DNA of 64,000 nucleotides from positions 1-64,000 of the forward strand of contig JBPCNX010000071.1 of assembly GCA_051000815.1 (NCBI GenBank), given 5' to 3'. The position numbers and the translations under genes are program-made. Within the stretch, counting starts at the first letter, position 1; each line of letters starts with the position of its first letter. This document shows, in pieces, positions 28,557-37,335 of this stretch. Under the pieces are notes generated by a model. That model was not told the origin of the DNA. It saw nothing but the letters and a program-made list of their open reading frames with translations, and did not search any database. Source of the DNA: PSRF01 sp051000815. GTDB lineage: Bacteria; Acidobacteriota; Blastocatellia; Pyrinomonadales; Pyrinomonadaceae.

Positions 28557-29105
28557 TTACAGTTTCTTTGCTACGTCACCTACTCTAATCGCGCCTGACT
28601 TAATGACTCTTGCGTTTAAACCTCGCAGGCGCAGTTCTCTTCCCAATTCTGAATTTACAAACTTCATTGCGTCCAGACCGAACCGCGAAACAAACTTTGC
28701 GCAGCCGGTGTGCGGTGGTGGTGTGACCTCGAGCACCGCGGTGCCGAGTGCGATGCGGGTACCAGCCGGCAAATTTTCCGCGCTTAAGTCCAGGTCGAGA
28801 TAAAGTTGGTCGCCCGCCAGGGGCCAGCGCTCCTTCGACTGGGCCACAAGTGAGATCGCACGGGAGCTCATGATGTTGATTTGCATGTCCGGATGCGCCG
28901 ACCCGTCTTTAGTTCGGCCACTCCCACGCGTCTTCCAACTATCGCCGACGAGGCCTTCGAGCAGATCAAGATTCGCCTGCACAAGAGTTTCGCGCTCATC
29001 AACCCGCGGCCGGCAAACGATCAACTCCAATACGCCTTCGTCTTTCGGCGCCATGCGGATCTCCTCCAGACCCGCTTCCAGTTCCGATGTAGTGAGATGT
29101 TTCAT
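28557..29105 (-). CDS. MOSC domain-containing protein
   Basis: A 182 aa protein related to the C-terminal sulfur-carrier domain of molybdenum cofactor sulfurases. Visible parts are LELIVCRPRVDERE, MQINIMSSRAISLVA, LDLDLSAENLPAGTRIALG, a conserved-cysteine segment TPPPHTGCAKFVSRFG, and LRGLNARVIKSGAIRVGD. I start at the ATG 29105 (MKHLTTSELEAGL); the longer frame upstream reads word repeats (TAYCLLS). A role in sulfuration or in handling reactive sulfur is inferred from the family. A molybdenum enzyme cluster lies 13 kb away, but no direct link is shown. Confidence 0.85.
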   Translation of the reverse strand: MKHLTTSELEAGLEEIRMAPKDEGVLELIVCRPRVDERETLVQANLDLLEGLVGDSWKTRGSGRTKDGSAHPDMQINIMSSRAISLVAQSKERWPLAGDQLYLDLDLSAENLPAGTRIALGTAVLEVTPPPHTGCAKFVSRFGLDAMKFVNSELGRELRLRGLNARVIKSGAIRVGDVAKKL

Positions 29106-29115
29106 GGAAATAGGG

Positions 29116-29345
29116 TAACAAGAAAACGGGGAAACAGGGGAACGGGGGCAATGGCGGTAGACATTAGACAGTAGGCAGTAGGCAGTTAGTAATTTGCAGG
29201 TCGGGAAAGGACTCCGCCTCAAGTTGAACTTCACTCACCAAACAAATAGGCCGAGTTGGACAGCGGGACAGGGTCCCCTTCCTGACCTGCAAATTACTGT
29301 GTGCCCTACTGTCTACTGGCTACTGGCTACTGCCTACTTCCCCAC
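29116..29345. repeat. TACTGCC-word arms enclosing an AATTTGCAGGTC palindrome
   Basis: GGGGAAC words (29130-29152) are followed by AGTAGGCAGTAGGCAG (about 29168-29187). The facing arm is TACTGGC/TACTGCC words (about 29308-29338). Between them, TAATTTGCAGGTCGGGAA (from 29189) faces CTTCCTGACCTGCAAATTA (to 29298). Again two different palindromes are nested. Confidence 0.8.
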
Positions 29346-29424
29346 CATTGACACGTCGCTGGGGGCGGGGGAACAATCTCTTTACCGAAAGCTTTCACGC
29401 AGATAACGAAAACCAGGAGAACCT

Positions 29425-30171
29425 ATGACTACCAAACGAATTCTTCTAATGACAGCTGCTCTGCTGCTCGTGAACATAAGTTTCGCAGGCGCAAGCTTCG
29501 CTCAGTCCTCGCGACTCATCGAGCTCTCGGCGCGCCTTGCGAATGAAGCGAACGATTTTGCCGATGCGAGCTACCGCGGCTCCTCCGGGACCCTTCGAGA
29601 TAGTCGCACTAACGTTCAAGCAGCCATGCTCGCGCATCATTTCAATGGCGGCGCTCGCCTGTTCAACCGCATGGTCATCGATCGTTTAAGAAGAAACGAC
29701 CTGCGCGACGCTTTTCGCGTTCTGCAGAGTCTGGCAACTCCGATTGATGGCAACAACCTCCAGGTGAATCGCTGGCAAGCGATTCAGCGCACAATGTCCG
29801 AAATCTCTCGTGAACTCGACTACGATAACCCGCGCGGCGATAACCCACGCGACGACGAAAACTTTCCGCCAGCCCGATCTGGCCGCATGACCTGGAAAGG
29901 AAGAGTGGACGACGATATCCGGATCACGATTCGTGGCGGCCAGGCGGAAGTGGAAACGATCGGCGGTACGCCATACTACGACGCCACGACAAACTTCACG
30001 GCATCACTGCCCTCGCGTCGTGGTGTGAACGTCAGACTCCAGGCTAAGAGGGGACGCGGCGAAGTTTTTGTTGAGCAGCAGCCCTCGCGAGAAAACGATT
30101 ACGCCGCAGTGATCCGAATACGCGATCCCAAGGGTGGCGCTTCAGATTATGAGTTTGAGGTGGTGTGGTAG
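29425..30171 (+). CDS. Hypothetical exported protein, 248 aa
   Basis: A signal peptide (MTTKRILLMTAALLLVNISFAGASFAQ) precedes a helical region (about 30-130, SARLANEANDFADASYRGSSG) and, after a charged linker with the repeat DNPRGDNPRDD, a beta-rich C-terminal half (RMTWKGRVDDDIRITIRGGQ to EFEVVW). AGGAGA precedes the ATG. I do not recognise the family; the two-part layout suggests a periplasmic protein with a separate beta-sandwich module. Confidence 0.7.
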   Translation: MTTKRILLMTAALLLVNISFAGASFAQSSRLIELSARLANEANDFADASYRGSSGTLRDSRTNVQAAMLAHHFNGGARLFNRMVIDRLRRNDLRDAFRVLQSLATPIDGNNLQVNRWQAIQRTMSEISRELDYDNPRGDNPRDDENFPPARSGRMTWKGRVDDDIRITIRGGQAEVETIGGTPYYDATTNFTASLPSRRGVNVRLQAKRGRGEVFVEQQPSRENDYAAVIRIRDPKGGASDYEFEVVW

Positions 30172-30385
30172 GAAAACACGAGCCGCGGATAAAGAATAAG
30201 GGCCGCGGATTTTCGCGAAGAACGCGGATAAAGACAAAGAATCGGATAGCAGGAACTGGGGCAAATCACCCTTTGGTTCCTCTGTATTTTCCCTTTTCTT
30301 TTGGGCAGTTCTTATCCGTTTTCCGCGTGAATCCGCGGCGGTTTGCTTCTTGCTCTCCGCGTAAATCCGCGGCCGATTGTCTCTG
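30172..30385. repeat. CCGCGGATNA-word long inverted repeat
   Basis: The left arm (30172-30240) has CCGCGGATAAAG, CCGCGGATTTTCGCG and ACGCGGATAAAG. The right arm (about 30312-30380) has TTATCCG, CCGCGTGAATCCGCGG and CCGCGTAAATCCGCGG. It lies between convergent genes, and the same family occurs at 61072-61168. Confidence 0.75.
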
Positions 30386-30393
30386 GTTCGTTT

Positions 30394-33345
30394 CTACTCG
30401 ATGATGATCTCATCGACGAAGATCCAGGCGTCGCCGCCGCTCCCCGGATGCCAGTCTGGCAGCTTTCCGTAATTGCGCGCTCGAATCCTCACGTAACGCG
30501 CTTTTGTCGTGCGAATGTTTCCCCCGAAGTTTTTGATGATCACGCCATAATCTCTTTCAGAAACCTCAGCGGGCATCGAGATCGCCGGTACGAAGTTCCG
30601 GCCATCTGTTGAGAGTTCGAAATCAACCTGGCGCGGCATCAAGATCCATGAACCAACATCCTGGAGAAAACCCGCGCTCAGTCTTGTCACGTCCTGTACC
30701 TTCCCCAGATCAAGCGTCGCGATTAGATCCTGACCCTGATAGCCTTGCCAGCCACCACCGCTCCAGTTCGTGGTACCTCTGATCCCATCAATCAAAGCAA
30801 GGTTTCCGCCGCCGTTATACTGTGAGCTGTACTTTGAAGCGAGCGCGATCGTCCAGCTGTGCGGAATGCGATGATAATTTGCTGTCGCCACGAGACTCTT
30901 CCGTCCGCTACGATCGATGGCGACCGCCTTAACGGTGCTGGATTTATCAATCAGAAGTAGTCTTGTGTAACGCTGTGATCTCAAAGTCGGTTCCGAACCG
31001 TCGGTTGTGTAATGCAGTTCCAAACCTGGAGTAACCCCTGAAATCGAAATTAGCAGAAAATCCTTGAAAGTTTTGCCCGCAGCTTGGATGACCGGAACGG
31101 CAACGGTGGGTCGATCTACAATTCGCGAAATCGGTATCTCTCGATCGCTCGCACCCCATCGCAAATTCGGACGCGCGCCCATTTCGAAAATCAACTCACC
31201 GCCAGCCATCAGGTCCTTGTGGGAAATTAATGACCTGCTGTAAGGCCTGCCGTTCAGGACTGCTGACTGGATGTAAATGTTGCTTTTCGAAACCCGGCGA
31301 GCCTTAATCACAAACGACTTCCCGTTTTCGAGGTTAAATTTTAACTGGGGAAACAAAGGGCTTCCGATGGCATAGATTGGTGCACCCGGAGTGACTGGAT
31401 AGAATCCCGCCGCACTCAGCACATACCAGGCAGACATCTGCCCGCAATCTTCATTGCCTATCAGGCCATCCGGTGTTGGCTGGTAAAACGTATCCATTAC
31501 CTGGCGCACGCGTGCCTGAGTCTTCCAGGGTTGGTTCGCATAGTTATAGAGATAAGCCATGTGGTGGCTGGGTTCGTTGCCGTGTGCGTATTGCCCAATC
31601 AATCCGGTGATGTCGACCTGTTCGCGGCCGGTGGTTTTACTCTCGCCGGCGAAAAGCGCATCGAGTTTTTCAATGAAGGCCTGCTTTCCACCCATCAATG
31701 CGATCAAGCCACTTATGTCCTGGGGAACGAAGAAGGTGTACTGCCACGAGTTTGCTTCCGTGAAATTGAAATCAACCTCACGCGGATCGAATGGCGAAAG
31801 CCAATTGGCATTTGTGCGCGGTCTCATGAAGCCTGACTGTCGATCAAAAACATTCTTGTAGTACTGCGCTCGTTCGATGAACCGTTCGTAGTCGTCCTCG
31901 TGTCCCAGCGTTCGCGCGGTCTCGGCAATGCACCAATCGTCGTACGCATACTCGAGTGTTTTTGAGACGGACTCGCGTTCCTCCTCCATGCCAATCATTC
32001 CGTGGTCCGAGTACGCGGCAAGTCCGAAGTGTTTTAGGTCCGCGCTATGCTTCATCGCTTTCAGAGCAAGACTGCGATCAAAACCATCTATGTCCTTGGC
32101 GACGGCATCGGCGATCACCGAGACTGCGTGATAACCAATCATCGTGTCGGTTTCATTCGCCGCCAGTTCCCAGACCGGGAGACGGCCGCCCTGCTCATAC
32201 TGCGCCAGAAACGTCCTGATAAAATCTGTGGTGCGGCGGCGGTCGATGATCGTGTAAAGAGGGTGGGCAGCGCGAAAGGTATCCCAGAGGGAGAAAACGG
32301 TGTAGTTGTCAAAATCCTTTGCGAAGTGAGATTTGAAATCACGTCCGCGATACTGCCGATCGACGTCCATAAAGATATTCGGCGCAAGCACTGAGTGATA
32401 AAGCGCAGTGTAGAAATTCCTGAGTTGCGCTTCAGTTCCACCGGCGACTTCAATTTTGCGTAACTCCGAATTCCAAACACGGTTGGCTTCGGCTTTCACT
32501 CTGTCGAAGTCCCAGTGATCAATTTCTGCGGCGAGATTCTTTCGGGCGCCTTCCAGACTGACGGCGGAGAGCGCGACCTTGGTTAGAACGGGCGCACCAT
32601 CCAGCGCCGAAAAACGGAACGCAGCTTGCACCTTTGTGCCGCGCGCCTCGGATGCGGTGGGCGAGATTTGACCTCCTTCGCTAATGGTTGAAGCAGCAAA
32701 CGGACGGGAAAATTCCATTGCGAAATAGACGAGCTGATCTTTTGCCCAGGATTCCGATCGGCGAAACCCCTCGAGGTGCGTCGAGTCAACGATGTGTAGA
32801 TACGACTCCAGCACCTTATCGCGGTGCGCGAGGTCGATAATGATGTTGGCGCTAATTGTTCGCGGAAAAGAATACCGGTGAAAACCAACGCGGCTTGTTG
32901 TGGTGAGTTCCGCGAGGATGTTGTCGTCATCGAGTCTTACTGAGTAATAGCCGGGGATGGCGGTCTCGTTCTGATGACTGAATCGCGATGCATAGCCTTT
33001 ACCCGCTTCATTGGGACGAGCTTCAAGATGGACGTCGCCAACGGTCGGCATCAGGAGGATGTCGCAGTAGTCGGGGATTCCCGTACCGCTCAGATGAGTG
33101 TGGCTGAACCCGTAGATGATGTGATCGGAGTAGTGGTAACCGGAACATCCGTCCCAGCCGCTGAGTCGCGTGTCAGGACTTAGTTGCACCATCCCGAAAG
33201 GCAATGTAGCGCCAGGAAAGGTGTGGCCATGTCCGCCCGTTCCGACAAAGGGGTCTACTAAACGAGTCAGATCTCGCTGGCGCGACTGCGACAAGCTCGA
33301 CAAAGGCAGAAGCAGAAGGAGAGAAATGACAAGGAAGCTTCTCAT
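30394..33345 (-). CDS. Exported GH92 alpha-mannosidase with C-terminal F5/8-type domain
   Basis: A 983 aa secreted or periplasmic exo-alpha-mannosidase family enzyme. Signal peptide: MRSFLVISLLLLLPLSSLSQ, start at 33345. DPFVGTGGHGHTFPGATLPFGMVQLSPDTR and WDGCSGYHYSD open the GH92 beta-sandwich. HGNEPSHHMAYLYNY (about residue 585) carries the general acid and GNEDCGQMSAWYVLSAAGFYP the downstream acidic pair. After about 700 come a chitobiase-like segment (GLELHYTTDGSEPTLRSQRY) and an F5/8 type C (discoidin) carbohydrate-binding domain to the end. It would be expected to trim mannose from N-glycans or mannans. It stands alone, without a PUL-like locus. Confidence 0.93.
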   Translation of the reverse strand: MRSFLVISLLLLLPLSSLSQSRQRDLTRLVDPFVGTGGHGHTFPGATLPFGMVQLSPDTRLSGWDGCSGYHYSDHIIYGFSHTHLSGTGIPDYCDILLMPTVGDVHLEARPNEAGKGYASRFSHQNETAIPGYYSVRLDDDNILAELTTTSRVGFHRYSFPRTISANIIIDLAHRDKVLESYLHIVDSTHLEGFRRSESWAKDQLVYFAMEFSRPFAASTISEGGQISPTASEARGTKVQAAFRFSALDGAPVLTKVALSAVSLEGARKNLAAEIDHWDFDRVKAEANRVWNSELRKIEVAGGTEAQLRNFYTALYHSVLAPNIFMDVDRQYRGRDFKSHFAKDFDNYTVFSLWDTFRAAHPLYTIIDRRRTTDFIRTFLAQYEQGGRLPVWELAANETDTMIGYHAVSVIADAVAKDIDGFDRSLALKAMKHSADLKHFGLAAYSDHGMIGMEEERESVSKTLEYAYDDWCIAETARTLGHEDDYERFIERAQYYKNVFDRQSGFMRPRTNANWLSPFDPREVDFNFTEANSWQYTFFVPQDISGLIALMGGKQAFIEKLDALFAGESKTTGREQVDITGLIGQYAHGNEPSHHMAYLYNYANQPWKTQARVRQVMDTFYQPTPDGLIGNEDCGQMSAWYVLSAAGFYPVTPGAPIYAIGSPLFPQLKFNLENGKSFVIKARRVSKSNIYIQSAVLNGRPYSRSLISHKDLMAGGELIFEMGARPNLRWGASDREIPISRIVDRPTVAVPVIQAAGKTFKDFLLISISGVTPGLELHYTTDGSEPTLRSQRYTRLLLIDKSSTVKAVAIDRSGRKSLVATANYHRIPHSWTIALASKYSSQYNGGGNLALIDGIRGTTNWSGGGWQGYQGQDLIATLDLGKVQDVTRLSAGFLQDVGSWILMPRQVDFELSTDGRNFVPAISMPAEVSERDYGVIIKNFGGNIRTTKARYVRIRARNYGKLPDWHPGSGGDAWIFVDEIIIE

Positions 33346-33382
33346 TTGATTAGTTCGCACAGATTGTTTATCCATCAATGTT

Positions 33383-33505
33383 TAGTTCGTGCCGTTTCGT
33401 GTTAGTTCGTGGATCGTATTAGAGAAACCATGGTTTACGAACCACGAATTAACACGAAGGATCACGAACTGCGAAAAAGCGGCAACAAGTTGCCGCACTC
33501 CAAAG
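33383..33505. repeat. TTCGTG-word inverted repeat plus partial GGAGTGCG element
   Basis: The left arm (33386-33419) has TTCGTGCCG, TTCGTGTTAG and TTCGTGGATC. The right arm (about 33437-33466) has ACCACGAATTAACACGAAGG and CACGAACT. Directly after it, GCGGCAACAAGTTGCCGC with CACTCCAAA matches the hairpin element at 18390-18437. Confidence 0.75.
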
Positions 33506-33674
33506 CGAAACGCCCACGCTGCCGGCAGCTGCGGCTTATATAGCTTGCTCAGCAGCCGTTTCACAACCTTTCTGGCGGTGACCGCATCGCAAATGCCGAC
33601 ACACACCTCTCCCGCTTGCAAAAGCATAGGAGTCTTGCTAAACCTCGTCATTGAATGCTTGCTGGAGAAGAACG

Positions 33675-34427
33675 ATGAAAAAGCTTTGCTGCACGTTATC
33701 TGCACTCGTCCTTTCGCTCGCCCTGGTTGCGCCCGCCCTCGCCGATACGATCCGCCTGAAGGATGGCAGTATCATTCGCGGGCAAGTCATCGGCTTCCGG
33801 GATCAACAGTTTACTGTGCTCATCGGAGCAGGCACGAAAGGTAGACGCGGCCGGACCACTGTTTACGTTGAAGACATCGAATCCATCGAGTTTGACTCCG
33901 CAACAACAGCAGCAGCATCGGTCCTGGCTAATGAGGATCTGCCCGGGACGAACAGAGAACCTGTATCGCAGCCGCCGCGATCCAATCCACAACCCGATAG
34001 CACTTCCACTGTTAACCGTAACACTGGCGGCTCACCGGCCTCCGCGGCCGCGCCCACATTTTTTACGATTAAAGTTGCTGTACGAGCTGACAATGCAAAC
34101 AACGGCTGGTCAAACAGCGGCCTTGTGGTGCGCCAGGGGCAACGTCTACGGATTAGTTCCTCTGGTCGAGTCTCGCTGGGTCGCGGTCGCTTCGCAACTC
34201 CCATCGGAATTTCGACAATTCCGGACAATGACAAACTGATGCGTAATGAAGCGACGGGCGCTTTAATAGCCGTCATCGGGGATGACAACGATGATTTTAT
34301 TCTCATCGGCACCCGGCGTGATTTTGTTGCCCAGCGGGATGGGGTGCTATTCCTCGGCGTCAACGAGGGCGATTTGAGCGATAACACGGGGACTTACGAT
34401 GTCTCAATCGAGGCTGAAGCCCGTTAG
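33675..34427 (+). CDS. Exported protein with PA-IL (LecA)-like C-terminal domain
   Basis: The start at 33675 (MKKLCCTLSALVLSLALVAPALA, preceded by GGAGAAG) gives a signal peptide. Residues about 24-75 (DTIRLKDGSIIRGQVIGF...VEDIESIEF) are a short beta-rich module seen in many acidobacterial exported proteins. A Pro/Ser/Thr-rich linker leads to a C-terminal domain (about 130-250; NNGWSNSGLVVRQGQRLRIS, GALIAVIGDD, GVLFLGVNEGDLSDNTGTY) with the layout of the PA-IL galactophilic lectin. Sugar binding is an inference. A cell-surface or matrix role is possible. Confidence 0.72.
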   Translation: MKKLCCTLSALVLSLALVAPALADTIRLKDGSIIRGQVIGFRDQQFTVLIGAGTKGRRGRTTVYVEDIESIEFDSATTAAASVLANEDLPGTNREPVSQPPRSNPQPDSTSTVNRNTGGSPASAAAPTFFTIKVAVRADNANNGWSNSGLVVRQGQRLRISSSGRVSLGRGRFATPIGISTIPDNDKLMRNEATGALIAVIGDDNDDFILIGTRRDFVAQRDGVLFLGVNEGDLSDNTGTYDVSIEAEAR

Positions 34428-34585
34428 CTCAGCCGATTGGGCTGCAACCTGCGGTTCGCCTGTGGGCATCAGACCTTCATTAACTGAGTCCTGAACGTAA
34501 ACTGATCTGTTAGCTTGCGGACGCAAACCAACAGTTTGAGTTACCTCGGGTCCTGGCTGTTTTTTCCACCACTTAAGGTAACGTC

Positions 34586-35806
34586 ATGAATCGCTTAAAG
34601 CTTTACCGCTGCGCCATCGCTTTCGCGCTGATTCTGGGCATGTTGGTCGGAATTGGCGAGAGCTTCGCATTCGCCCAATCACGCCGCCAGCCTCCAGTAA
34701 CGAATCAGAAAAAAAATAAGAGACCCGAGCCCGGTCAGCAGGGAGAGAAGCAGGAGGAAGCGCCACCGCCGGACATCACCGGCCGGCCGCAAGATGCAGA
34801 CAAAGTGACTATCTCGACGCAGATCGTCAACGTCGACACAGTCGTTTACCATAAGAAGTCCGGACAGATTGTGACCGGCCTGAAGAAGGAAAACTTCGCA
34901 ATCTTCTCCGACAACACTCCGCAGGTAATTACCAACTTCTCAACGCCCGAAGCGCCCATTACTGTGGTGATGGCCCTGGAATACAGTAAGTGGTCTGAAC
35001 AGTTCGGCTATTTCGGCAGCGGAGGCTACGATCCAGGCACCTACGAGGTTCTGAGGCCTACTGCGATGTTCCTTTCACGGTTCATCAAACCACCGGACGA
35101 CTACGTTTCGGTTGTTGCCTACGACCTCCGTCCCACGACCCTGACAGATTTCACAAACGACCCGCGCCGGATCAACGAGGTGATATCGCTGCTGCTTCGC
35201 AATCAGCCTGCCTTTAGAGAAAGCAATCTCTTCGACACGATGAAATTCGTGCTTATGGGTGGACGCGGGGATTCAGTTGTCCTTGAAGATTCCAAGGAAG
35301 AAAAGTCGGACTATGCCGGGCTGGTCACAGTGCAGGGACGAAGGCGGGCGGTGATCCTAATTTGTTCAGGAATCGACACGTTCAGCAAAATCAACTACGG
35401 CGATACGCGTAAGGTGTTGCAAAATGCTGGCATTCCGATCTACATCATCGGCACGGGCAATCTCTACTTCAAGAAATACGAACACCTGATGAATGCCACC
35501 GACAGCCTCACCGGTTCGCCCGGCAGATTGACCTTCCTGCAAGCGGATAACACACTCAAGACTTTCGCCAAAGAAACAGGTGGAAAGTATTTCCCCTACA
35601 CCTTCGAAGGCGAGTTGCCTAGCATTCTGCAATCGATCAACAACCTGCTTCGAAGTCAGTACAGTCTGGCCTTCAACCCTGGCGATGTACGCGACGGCAA
35701 ACAACACAAGATCAAGGTCAGTGTGGACGTGAACGGCGACGGCGTTTATGACGATAAGGAGTACACCATTCAAGCGCGCTCGGTTTACAACGCACCAAAG
35801 GGATAG
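34586..35806 (+). CDS. VWFA-related domain protein (acidobacterial type), exported
   Basis: A 406 aa protein with an N-terminal signal region (ALILGMLVGIGESFAFAQ), a basic Gln/Pro-rich linker, then the TIGR03436-like VWFA-related domain: IVNVDTVVYHKKSGQIVTGLKKENF..., MALEYSKWSEQFG at the metal-site position, and RAVILICSGIDTFSKI. The usual DxSxS metal site is degenerate (EYSKW), so metal-dependent adhesion may be lost. Genes of this type occur in large paralogous sets in Acidobacteriota and their function is unknown. A strong intrinsic terminator follows the stop codon. Confidence 0.85.
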   Translation: MNRLKLYRCAIAFALILGMLVGIGESFAFAQSRRQPPVTNQKKNKRPEPGQQGEKQEEAPPPDITGRPQDADKVTISTQIVNVDTVVYHKKSGQIVTGLKKENFAIFSDNTPQVITNFSTPEAPITVVMALEYSKWSEQFGYFGSGGYDPGTYEVLRPTAMFLSRFIKPPDDYVSVVAYDLRPTTLTDFTNDPRRINEVISLLLRNQPAFRESNLFDTMKFVLMGGRGDSVVLEDSKEEKSDYAGLVTVQGRRRAVILICSGIDTFSKINYGDTRKVLQNAGIPIYIIGTGNLYFKKYEHLMNATDSLTGSPGRLTFLQADNTLKTFAKETGGKYFPYTFEGELPSILQSINNLLRSQYSLAFNPGDVRDGKQHKIKVSVDVNGDGVYDDKEYTIQARSVYNAPKG

Positions 35807-35935
35807 TAGGCAGTAGGCAGAAAACGAAAGGCAGCGAAATTGAGTTTCGCTGCCTTATTCTTTTTTCCCGAACCGTAAGCTTGAATTTCGAGTATGCTTT
35901 CTGCCTACTGCCTACTGCCTACTGTCTCCTGTCTC
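35805..35935. repeat. TACTGCC-word inverted repeat flanking a terminator
   Basis: The left arm (35806-35820) is AGTAGGCAGTAGGCAG. The right arm (about 35901-35935) is four TACTGCC/TACTGTC words. The arms enclose the intrinsic terminator at 35828-35866. Right after the right arm is the stop codon of the convergent AlbA-type gene. Confidence 0.78.
35828..35866 (+). terminator. Intrinsic terminator after the VWFA-related gene
   Basis: A perfect 12 bp stem (AAGGCAGCGAAA / TTTCGCTGCCTT) with a TTGAG loop, followed by ATTCTTTTTT. It lies 21 bases after the stop codon at 35806. Confidence 0.88.
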
Positions 35936-35941
35936 CTTCTT

Positions 35942-37249
35942 CTACGTCCCATGTAGTCGCAGACGAAATTCATCATTGAACGCGTAGATCTCTGTTCGCT
36001 TTCCCGAAAACAGTCGCGACTCGCGGAGCAGCATCGGCAGACCACCAGTCGGCAGAGTTTGCCCATAGGCTGGACTGGTAAACGCCGCGGCCAGCTGCGG
36101 ATTCAAGCGCTCCGGCAATCCATAACGGATGGCTTTTTGCGCCACCGGTGAAAACCCGGCCGTACGCCGAGGATTAATCAACTCCAACGAATGCTCGAAG
36201 ATTTGCAGCCGGGTTGGCTGGTCACGGAGCGCCAGATCGCGATGTATCAGCGCGTTGGCAACCGCTTCCCGAACGGCGCCACGATGATAATTTGCACGCG
36301 CAGCAATAGGGCTCTCCTCAGTTCCCGCCGCAGGAAATCGACGCGGCCGCGCATCCCACAGGTCGCAGTAACGTCCGACAAAACTTAGCGTTGATTCGTA
36401 AAGAGTCGCCAAAGTTCCGCTGAGAATTACGCGTTCGACAACAGCAGTCTGAGTCGAATCTCCGGCAAATCTGGTAGCGACAACTGCAGCGCGTGGCAGC
36501 AACTCCGACACCCGTTCATCGCGGCCAAATAATAATAAGCCGGCAGTTGTGGGCACGACGTCCACCCCATTACTTGTTCCCAACAAAAGTTCTTTTTCCA
36601 ATACTTCAGCAGTAGGATAGCCAGCAGCGGCAACCTCATCGAAAGCATCTCCCGCAAACCCACGCAGGAAGCTCCACAGGTGCGCCTCATCAATGTCCTT
36701 GATCGACGCTCCGCTGACGGGAACATTCTCATAACGTAAGGGTCGCGTCTCATCCAGCAGCGCGGCGAGTTCCTCCGGAGTAGCTTCCCTTTTCTCAGCC
36801 CCAATCCGCAGGTAGAAGCGGCCATCGCGCGTGCGATAGGGTCGCCGTTTGCCCTCGACATCGAGCGCGACGACGCGCCGGCCGTTGTCGAACGCCACGC
36901 GATCAATAAAAGGAACGATAGAAGGTTGAATCTCTTCGCGACAGATCTTCACCAACTGTTCCTGCACACTCTCCGGATCGTCCACTCCTTCAACACGCAA
37001 TTGATCATTAACGCCAAACACAATCAAACCGCCGCCGGTGTTTGCCAGTGCGACAATTTCCTGCGCAATCTTTTCGTTGTTGGAAAGTTTGACCTTGAGT
37101 TCGAGGTAGGTGTCTTCGCCGCCACGAATCAAGCGAAGCAGTTCCAGTCGTGATGTCTGCGGAGCAGAGGTGGAAAGGATGTACTCCTGGAAGGAGCGCT
37201 CGGTGGCTGGTTCGTGCCGCTGATTGCTGCGAAATCTTCTGCGAGCCAT
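35942..37249 (-). CDS. AlbA_2/Schlafen-type putative DNA-binding protein with HATPase-like domain
   Basis: A 435 aa protein with an N-terminal AlbA_2 domain (about 35-165: LELKVKLSNNEKIAQEIVALANTGGGLIVFGV) and a C-terminal ATPase-like region (RGAVREAVANALIHRDLALRD, about residue 325 on). This is the COG2865-type 'ATP-dependent regulator' arrangement, probably cytoplasmic. Such proteins occur as regulators and also near defence or mobile loci; nothing around it indicates either. Function is not established. Confidence 0.85.
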   Translation of the reverse strand: MARRRFRSNQRHEPATERSFQEYILSTSAPQTSRLELLRLIRGGEDTYLELKVKLSNNEKIAQEIVALANTGGGLIVFGVNDQLRVEGVDDPESVQEQLVKICREEIQPSIVPFIDRVAFDNGRRVVALDVEGKRRPYRTRDGRFYLRIGAEKREATPEELAALLDETRPLRYENVPVSGASIKDIDEAHLWSFLRGFAGDAFDEVAAAGYPTAEVLEKELLLGTSNGVDVVPTTAGLLLFGRDERVSELLPRAAVVATRFAGDSTQTAVVERVILSGTLATLYESTLSFVGRYCDLWDARPRRFPAAGTEESPIAARANYHRGAVREAVANALIHRDLALRDQPTRLQIFEHSLELINPRRTAGFSPVAQKAIRYGLPERLNPQLAAAFTSPAYGQTLPTGGLPMLLRESRLFSGKRTEIYAFNDEFRLRLHGT

Positions 37250-37335
37250 TTGTGTAGGGACGGGGCCGCCTGTCCGAATGCCCGCCCGGATACGCCCTCG
37301 CGTATCACTGGAATTTTGATTTCAAGTCTGCCGGG

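Noticed and set aside
34428..34585. Possible tRNA or riboswitch (GGTTCG-like stretch)
   Set aside because: No acceptor, anticodon or D-arm pairing can be drawn.
35942..37249. Defence-island component (Schlafen/AlbA ATPase)
   Set aside because: No nuclease, helicase, integrase or other defence genes lie nearby; neighbours are a permease and housekeeping genes.
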